Part shown: piece by piece, positions 49,501-58,500 of the stretch | Position numbering within the stretch: the stretch's first letter is position 1 | Layout: each line of letters begins with the position of its first letter | Origin: Nocardia arthritidis NBRC 100137 | Lineage (GTDB): Bacteria > Actinomycetota > Actinomycetes > Mycobacteriales > Mycobacteriaceae | Direction: 5' to 3' | DNA: 64,000 nucleotides | Assembly (NCBI RefSeq): GCF_001612765.1 | Contig: NZ_BDBB01000001.1 | Location: 248,001-312,000, forward strand | The notes under the pieces: model-generated | Told to the model about the DNA's origin: nothing | Databases searched by the model: none | What the model saw: the letters and a program-made list of their open reading frames with translations, nothing else | Position numbers and translations under genes: made by a program

Positions 49501-52500
49501 TCGGGCACCCCCAATTCGGCAAATTCCAAAGAATGGTGTATGCCGCCCTGCTGAAACGGTTCGAGGGCAGGGTGATCGAACTAGATGAGAACTTCGACGG
49601 CCGCGCACCGCATGAGAATCGAATCCTCGAGCCGAATGACGTTCTCGCAGGCCCCGAACGGCCGGCCGACACCGACGCATCACCTGCCCAGGGGCGTACG
49701 GGCGCCGATCCCGAAGCCAACAAGATCCTAGGGGCACCCAGCGAAAGCACGCGCGGAAACCCAGACGAACCGGCGCTGTCCGATACCGGTGTGGTCGACT
49801 CCGAATCGTCGCCGCAGTCGCCTTTTCACGGTTTGGACGACAATGGTCGCCACGTCGAATTCGAGTTGGACGATGTCTGGATCATCCCGGTGTCTTCGTC
49901 CGACGGGAAGATTTCTGGTGCAGGATTTCCAGGGGACGAGCAGAACGCCGATGATATCCGAGCATGGGGCCTGACGGAGAACAGGCCGGGAAACCGAGAA
50001 TTCATACCCGTCTGGCCGGTGTCGGATGTGGCAACAAGAATGCCGGATATAGCTCCGACATCGCAGTGGGCCGACCACCCGCAGCCCGAGAAAGCCCCGT
50101 ACTTCGATGCCGAAACAGATTCTGAGCCGATCGTTGTGTTCGCACACGCAGAAGAAGACGGCTATCTGATCATGCTCGAAGATCGGCAGACCGGGCAGCG
50201 CCGGGGAGTCCTTGTCGACGGAATCGTGTTCGGCCGAATTGTGTGGTCGAGTGATTACTTCCAAACCGCTTTTGCCCACCATCCGGGAAGTCAGTTGCTG
50301 CTGGTCGGGTGCAGCGCAGCGGCCGGAGATGCACACCGGTTGCTGTCGAACCATCTGCACGAACAAGGTTTCACAGGGGATGTCTGGGGCGGTCGAGACA
50401 TTATGCTCACGAGCGATGAGGGGCATGTATGTATTCGGATCGAAGTGGCCCCGGACGGCACCATGGTTCCGCCATTCGACGTTACTCGCGCTCCCGGATC
50501 TCCTCACGAGGAAGCCCCGGCAGAGTCGCCGCCTCGGCAGGCGGCACAGCCGGAGGCGCGTCCGCCCAGCCACGCGCCCCGGAAACCACGGTCGAAGCCG
50601 GCCGGGACCGCTGCCATGATCGGGGGCGCTCCCGATCTCGTGAACCCCTTCGACGAGCGCAATCCCTGGGACCGCGGCGGTCCGGTACCGAGACATCAAC
50701 GCATCAATCGACTCGCGGAACCCCACGCCGACGGCGGTGGCTTCGTCCGTGGCATCCAACCCGAACCACCGGACGACAGCAGCCGACTCGGCGGCACCTC
50801 TCCGGAGATCTCTCCTACCGCGCCCACCGGCGATCGACATCAATCCGACTCGACACCCCCACGAGCGGCCACCTCGCGTGAGGTAGCCATCACCCGCGAG
50901 GAGTGGGAACTGGGTCGGGAGGACATCACGAGTCTGCTGCCAGAACGTTGGCTGAGTCCGCAGCAGCGGCCCGTTGCCGTTCGGTTGATCTCTGCGCTGT
51001 TGGACGATGCGTTTCGTCACAGCCATGGTGCGCGAGTGGCGGTGTCGGTGCATCCCGCCACGTTGCATTGCACCGTCACCGCCGAGGGTCGCGCATTGCC
51101 GACGCCGGACCTGCCGGGGCTACAGGATTCCTGGGTCCCGGAGTTGGACCGATCGGCCACGTCGTGGGGCTTCGCGTTGCGGCGCGAGCCCGCGGGCACA
51201 GAAGTCAGCTTCGTGCTCCCGTACAGTCACTACGTGCCCAGCCGTACCATCGGCCGCTGGGACGTCGCCCACGCCGATGCTTCCGGTGAGCGCACGTCGC
51301 TGGATCTGACGACCGGCGTACGGATCGGCCGTGACCAGCGGCAGCTGGCCGCCGAAGTTCGCCATGCCATCGCCCGACTCGCGAAGGCCGGACGAAGTCA
51401 GACCTTGTTCCCGGAGCTGGGGTTCTCGGCGCTGGTGGACAACGTGTTCCGGCACACCGATTCGGATGCGTTCGTGAATGCGACGATGTCCGATCAAGGC
51501 GTCTTGCGAGTCGAGGTCACCGACAACGACCATGGACTGCCGACGCTGGACCAGGCACGGACGACGAGCCGGGGCATCGTCATGGTCGACGACACCGCCG
51601 ATGCGTGGGGTGTCGAACTGCACCAGCGGGGCAAGACGGTGTGGTTCGAGTACAACATCGACCATTCTGCGACGAATCCCCGCTCCGACGCTTCGGCCGA
51701 CCTCGTGGCAAGTGCGCTGGACGATTCCCATGACTGGTTGGACTCGGACGTCTTGCGCAGCGGTACGGCTGTCGAAATCGCCGCGTGGTCGCGGCGGACG
51801 TGGCAGGTCGAGCTGGTCGGCTTCAACGAGCCGGAGGCATCCCGGAATGTGGCTCGCGGAATGAACCACATGCTCACCAGACATCGGCAGTTGACCGTAC
51901 GAAACGGCGCTGTGATCGCGGTCGGCAAAGTTCGCGGAGATCAAGGCATCGACGTCGCGGCTAGTCGTGACGATCGTGGCCAGGTTTGCATCGAGTCGAT
52001 AACCGTGGACCCGCGACTGCTAGGCCGACTGGCCGAATCGGCGGGCGAACGACTCGATGCCTCAGTTGCGGGCGCGATCGGCGGCATCCTCGTCGAGGCC
52101 GGAGTCGGCGTCGTGCGGGAACGCGGATTCGACTACCTGTACTCGCATTACCTCGGGACTCGGCCCGAGCGGGGAGCCGATGACGAGACCGGGTTCGAGG
52201 ATTGGCTGCGCGGTCAGCTGGGCGAGTCGGTAGTCAAGCCACGCAGCCGGATTCGCCTCGGACGACATGCTTTGTCGAGCCGCTTCGATGTGCAGCAGGC
52301 CGCTCGCGCGTCGGTCGCCGATGTGGAGTTCAACGGATGGGACAACGCTTCGGACGCGGCGCGGACACTGTATCGGCTGCTGTTCGCGCAGCTGCGCGGC
52401 GACCCGGAGTCGCTGGATCTCCTCGATACACCTTTACCGGAGGTCGACCGATACGCACGAACCCAATGGGGTAGAGGATCCGACAGCCCGTCAGAGCTCG

Positions 52501-55500
52501 CAGCGGCGTTTTCCGCGGAACGCGGCATCCCGGTGGCAGGGGCCGATATCCCTGGTAGCGACGGCAAGAAAGTCCGCGCCTTCTTCCGGGGCCTTCACAC
52601 CATGTGGGATGTTTTCCCAGATGTCGAAATCCAATCAGTGGGCTTTCGACCGATGGACCCTTCGATAAAGGCCACGCCGGATGAGAATGTCGGCGAGGGT
52701 ACGAAAGAGATATTCTTCAACCTTCGTGGTGACATTCCGACAGATCATCAGGACAAGTTCAGATACGGTGCGCACAATGTTCACCCCGAAGCAATGTATC
52801 GCTTCGCATTGGTCATGGCTGCCGACGCCGGTAGCGCTGTTCTGGACGATGTATTCCCCGCGTTGCTCACCCGATGGCTCGATGGCCGAGACAAAGGCAG
52901 CTATGGCAATGAGGATTTCGGAAAGTGGCTGGGATCTCAGTTCACCGAGTTCAGCCGTCGGGCTGCCTTCCGCGACGATCATCGGTCGCCCGATCGACAT
53001 CTATACCTGGACGAGAAGGCAGCGCTGGCAGAGTCGGTCGTCGCAGTCGTACGGGCGGAGGCGCCCACCGATGGACAGCGGGTGCTCTATTCGCTGCTGA
53101 TGAAACATCTGGCCCCCAAGTGGAGTAGAGCGCTTCCTGCAAACCCATCGAAGTCCGCTGTCGACAGGCCGGGTCAACCGTCGGCACAGACGCGAGACTC
53201 GACGACAACGAACAGCCACCCGTCGGATAGCGCTGTGGATCCCATCTGCGCGGTGGGAGCGTTCGCGGACGCCCGGGACCTCGGGTTCGACGTCCAACAA
53301 CCCGTGAACGTCACCGGACCGGTTCCCCCAGCAGCAGTGGCCTGGCTAGCCGGAGCACACCACCAGCGCTTCGACGGTGGTTTCACCGAAATGGCGGAAT
53401 TCCTGACCCGTCTGGGACCCGGCGCGGGAATGCTCGTGAACGCCCGCCCCATCGGCGCCGCGATCGGCCACCTGTTCCTGCTGCGCAACGACGGCAAACA
53501 GCTCTGGATTCACGACCAGCACGCACAACAACCCAAGAGGGTATTCGACCCAGAAAACCCACCGTTCACTGCACAAACCACACACGCGCTGGTACTGACC
53601 CGCCGCGAAAGCGGCAGCACGCTGGAATCGAGACAACAACAACTGGGCGAGAACAACCCTCACGCCGACCCGGACATCGCACGCGGGCGCGCCCTGCGAC
53701 CAGCCGACGCCGGCGCACTACCGCCCGACAACGAGGCGCTTTCCCGGGCACCCGATGGGGACTCCGCGGCGGGCCGCGCCCGGGCAGCGATCGACAAGAA
53801 CGCATTACCGAAGGTCAAAGCAGCTTTCGACGCTGCGCTCGCCGCGGCGGACGAGGGTGACAATACGAAGCTCGAACAATTGCAGGCAGCCCTCCGCCGG
53901 ATCCGCAACGAGGACCAACGGACGGTTCTCGAGCTCAGGTACCTCCAGCATCTGACCTTCGCTGAGATCGGCGACGAAACCGGCGGATACCGTAGCGAGA
54001 ACGCGACCAAACACTTGCACCACCGCGGGGTGCAAGCGTTGGCCTCGATTCTCGACGAAGAGGCTGCTCCGGAGACCAAACGGCTGACTCCCGCCGAAGT
54101 GCTCCAGGTCTTCGCCGTGACGTGGACGGGTGAGGAACCGGCACCCAGTGGCGCCAGCGGGCGGAACACAGTGGTCTCCAAGTTACGCCAGGCAATCCTT
54201 TCGGGGAGATTGACCGAGGGGCGGACGCTGCCTCCTGCGAGCGACCTCGCCGCACAGCTGGGCATGTCGTCGGCCTCCGCCGTGGCGGCCGCTTACCAGC
54301 AGTTGGGCGCCGAAGGGTATCTGGTGAGCCGCAGGAAGGCAGGCACCCGGATCACGAGTCGAGATAAGTGGCCCGTGCAGGCATCCGCCACGCCAGCGGC
54401 CGATCCCATCGAAGCGGGCGTTACGAACACCGGTTCGCTCCTGTACGTAGTGCCCGGCGACGTGGTCACCGCCGAAGTCGTCGGGAACGAGCACAGCTCC
54501 GCACTGAATCTCCGACGCTGCATGGACCATGCGTTGCAGGCTCTAGGCCATATCGGGGTATCGATCCCGACCGGACCGAACGGCGAACCGCAGCCGCCCG
54601 AAATGCTGGTCGTGGCCACCGTGCAGACAGCACACTTCACCGGCGTTGCCCTCGGCGAGGCACGAACGATTCGAGCCATCGGTCTCGACGCGAAGCGGCA
54701 TGTCGCCGTTCGGACCGACCTGCTGCTCAGGATGACACAACAGGAAGAGCGCTCTCGCATGCGCGAACTGATGCACACGCTCCCCGCGGTGCACTGGGAT
54801 CAGGCGCACATCTCCGCCAAGGAGAACGTCCTCGCCCTGCACTCGAAGCTGACCGGACACCAGTTGAGGCACAACCAGGTAGAAGTCACCTTCCACCCCG
54901 ATACCGACGACCGCATGACCGGGACGTTCGAGGCGCAATTGCCGGACGACGCTCCGGCGGCAGGCGACGCGGTGTATCAGGGCCGCTACCGCATACAGCA
55001 CCGCACGGTTGTCACTGCGATCACGCTGCGAAACGACGGCGATGCAGCCGGGCTGTATCAACAGGCGACAGCGCAGAATGAGGAATCGGCGGTGGCCACC
55101 GAGAGAGTCACCGATTCCGACGACCGGCAACGATCCGCAGGAATAAGCAGGCTGGTGGAGCCGCACGCGGACGGCGATGGATTCGCCCGCGGTAGGGAGC
55201 AGGACGATCCGGCGACTGCCGCCCCCGTGATCCCACCCGAAACCACGGAGCATCCCGGATTGCGAACACGGCGGATGGGGGTCGGGGTCGAACTGGGGCG
55301 TCGGCTCTACCAGCGGCAGGCGCGAGCGTCCCGTCCGGGCACCGATCCTCGGGGGACGTTCGATCCGGCTGTCGCGCTGGATCTTCCGCCGCGACGCGCC
55401 CGTGGTCTGGATGGGCTCGGTTCCGGTCCGCCATGGGCAGTAGCGAATCCCTTCAGCGGCGCCCCGCGCGGTTTGCCCGACGGCGTGGTGACGCATGCCG

Positions 55501-58500
55501 CGGATCCGGGTGACCCGAATGGCGGCGCGTTCGGCAGTGGACGAAGCGGAGCCGAGCGAATCGCCAACGCCGCGCTGTCGACTTTCCGCGTCGAGGCCAC
55601 ATTCGCCCACCTCCAGAATTGGGCCGGACGCCTCTCCGACGACGAGTTGCACCAACTGCTGGTCCGGTTCACCCACACGGCCACCGAACAGATAGCGGCC
55701 TTCCATCGCGGCAAAACGCCAGCGGTGACCGACCGTGTGATCAATCCGGCACGCCTGTTGGGCGCGATCGTGGCGGAAGCGACTCGCCGCTTCGGCGACA
55801 ACGTTCCCACCACCGACCCGACCACCTACCGCGAGTTGTTCGCTCTCGGGCCCTGGCTGAAGGCGAACCGACGCACCGTCGCCGACCTGTACGCCGCCAT
55901 GATCGCCGTGCTCGATGCCACGTTCGCTGTGACCCGCACGTCCACTGAATACTGCTGGTCGGTGGATGCTCCGCACCATGTGGTCCCGGCACACCTCGCG
56001 GAAATAGCAGCCCCTATCGAAGAAGCCGGCCAGCACAGCATCTGGCTCGAGGAGGACTCTTTCCCGCCGAGCGCCGCCCTCGCGGCGGAACATGCGCGGC
56101 TTGTGAAGTCCTTCCTGCGGAATGAGGTGCGCGACGGGACGATTGCTCGAATGGTCGCGGAGTGGGCTTATACCATGGACATGCTGCTACAGCTGCGATC
56201 CGGTGAGAGTTTCTCACCGAAGTACGCCGCGATCTTCGAATCGCTGCCCATCCACGCCCTTGCGCTCGATCGGGCGCGAACCGGCTCGGACCGGCTGTTT
56301 GCCGCGACGATCGCCACGGCACTGCCTGCTCTGCTCGACGCGGCGTTCTACCTGCTCCCCACCAGCAATTCCGCCTTGGGGCTGGACTACCTGAGGCGGG
56401 TCGACGACCTGCTGGCAGAGGCCACCACCCGCTTCACGAACAGCGGTGCCATTTATGCGCTCCAAGACGCCGCTGACCATATACACAGACTGTACGAAGA
56501 AGTCATCGTCGCGGACTCCCACCGATTGCCCGAAGTGCGGGCGCGGCGCATACATGGCGCCCTCTCGGACTATTTCCGCGACGAATCGGAGTCCGTCATC
56601 ACCCGCTCATTCCTCTGGGGCGTGCGGGCACTGTGGGGGCTGGGTAGTCAAAGTCCGGGGATCGAATACGCCCCAGAGCAGCACCGTCTGGATGCCGACC
56701 TGCCGAGGGATTGGGATCTCACCGATGACGAGCGTGCCCTCGCCGCAACCGCAGTGGACTTGCTGCGGATCGTCCGGGGACCGGAGGCCGACATTCGGTC
56801 ATTGCTGAGCCACAACGATTCTCCCGATCTGTTCGAGAGCGCCTTCGACAACGTCGGAAAGAATATGCAATGGTGGCACGGGCTCACTCGATGGACCGAT
56901 ACCGTAACGATCGGCAGTCTGCTGGCGGGGGCCACGGACTTTTTCGTGTGGCAGATGCAGTTGGCGGTGCTGAGACAGTATCCCCACATCATCGGGGCTG
57001 CCGCCGGCATCCCATACCGGGCGCGGGATCTGGCGAATCGGCTCTCGCTCGCCCGTGACCTCGAATCCCCCGACATCGCGCCCGAGCGCCGGGATGAGCT
57101 CGCCGCGCTGCGCGACCAGTTGACTGAGGTCAGACGCAGCGCCCCCCGATTCACCATCCCCGGCTCCAGTTGGCCACCGGTATTGCTGGTCTCCTACGAT
57201 CCCGTCGCGGAAGGCGGCACGGGGCGGGCTGTCGTCTCGATCGGCGAAGCCGACAGCGCATCTTTCATAGCGTTCAACGTCACCGGAGCCGACACACCTG
57301 TAACCGATCTGTCCCACTGGTCGGTTCACGCCTGCCAGCAGTACGAGAAAGCGCAGCAGCATGCGCCCCGGGACACCCGCGTAGCGATCATGTTCACTGT
57401 CGGCTCACCGCGTGGGATCGACGCACCAGCACGGTCGTCTCGCAGCCCGCGCGGAGCCGGTCCAGATCGACGTCGGCGATGGGCGGGATGGCGAAGGGAT
57501 CCTTCGCGCACCGCTGAGCCGGACACCATAGACAACGCCGTCGCAGCCCGAGACGTAGCCGGGGACACCGTGGCGCGGGAACTCATCACTTACGACGCAA
57601 CGCGCGAATTGGCCCTCGACGGCAGTGACCACAGGTGGTCGCACAGATCACAGTTGTTCACTGTGATCGGGCACGGCGACGGTATCGGCGTGCTGCGCTC
57701 GGCCGCCGATACTCTGCAGATGAGTCGAGCCGTGGACCAGATCGTTCTCGTGCCCGGCTCGGCCGACGACCGGCTCCCCACCGCCGATCAGCTCCATATC
57801 GGCACTGAACATGTGTATACGCTCAACCCCCACCGCGACCGGAACCACGATCCGAACACCATCGGACTGATCTTGGTCGGACAAGGCGCCGATATCGAAT
57901 CCGCGCCCGACGCCTCCAGCCGATCAGCCGCTCCGCTGATCGAGACCCCCACCACCGTCCGCGACGTGTCTCAGCTGCTCACCGCGCACGAGTACCGACC
58001 GCTCGGGGGCCGCCGGGGATTCGCGATGACTCACGACGAGGGCCTGACGGTGTACCGAGCAGCTCAACCACTGCTTCATGATGCGCTGTCGGGAACCTAC
58101 AACACGACCGTCATCCTCAAAGACCTCGGCTTGGTCCTGCGCATCGGTCGGCCCGATACCGGCAGCTACGATCCACGTTTCGGACCCGAGCACAGCACCC
58201 TCCCCGATATCTCACAATACGTCCGGAACGCACCTCAACTGCTGAAAGTCATCACCGGCCGCATGCCGGACGGGCGCGTGGTCGACGAATCGACGCCGAT
58301 TCTCATCGAAAGACTCGCGCGGGGAGACAATCTCGCCGAGACTTTCCGGCGGGCGGACCGTAGAACGATCCGAACCCATCAGGGCCTGATACTGCGGGCC
58401 TTCGCGAACATCCACGAGCAGCTGCGCGCGATGCCGGAGGACCATCCGCTGCTGCATCAACTGACACCACCGGGCGTCGACAGAGGTGACACCGGCGGGT

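Larger units (their letters stand above)
46521..55193 (+). repeat. Dispersed three-copy motif (Y/H)(V/A)DG(G/D)GF(T/V/A)RG
   Basis: Copies at 46521-46550, 50724-50753 and 55164-55193 (residues 3311, 4712, 6192): YVDGGGFTRG, HADGGGFVRG and HADGDGFARG, the last two preceded by RLAEP or RLVEP and each followed by an acidic Pro-rich linker. They mark the starts of successive super-modules about 1400-1480 residues apart. Confidence 0.75.
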
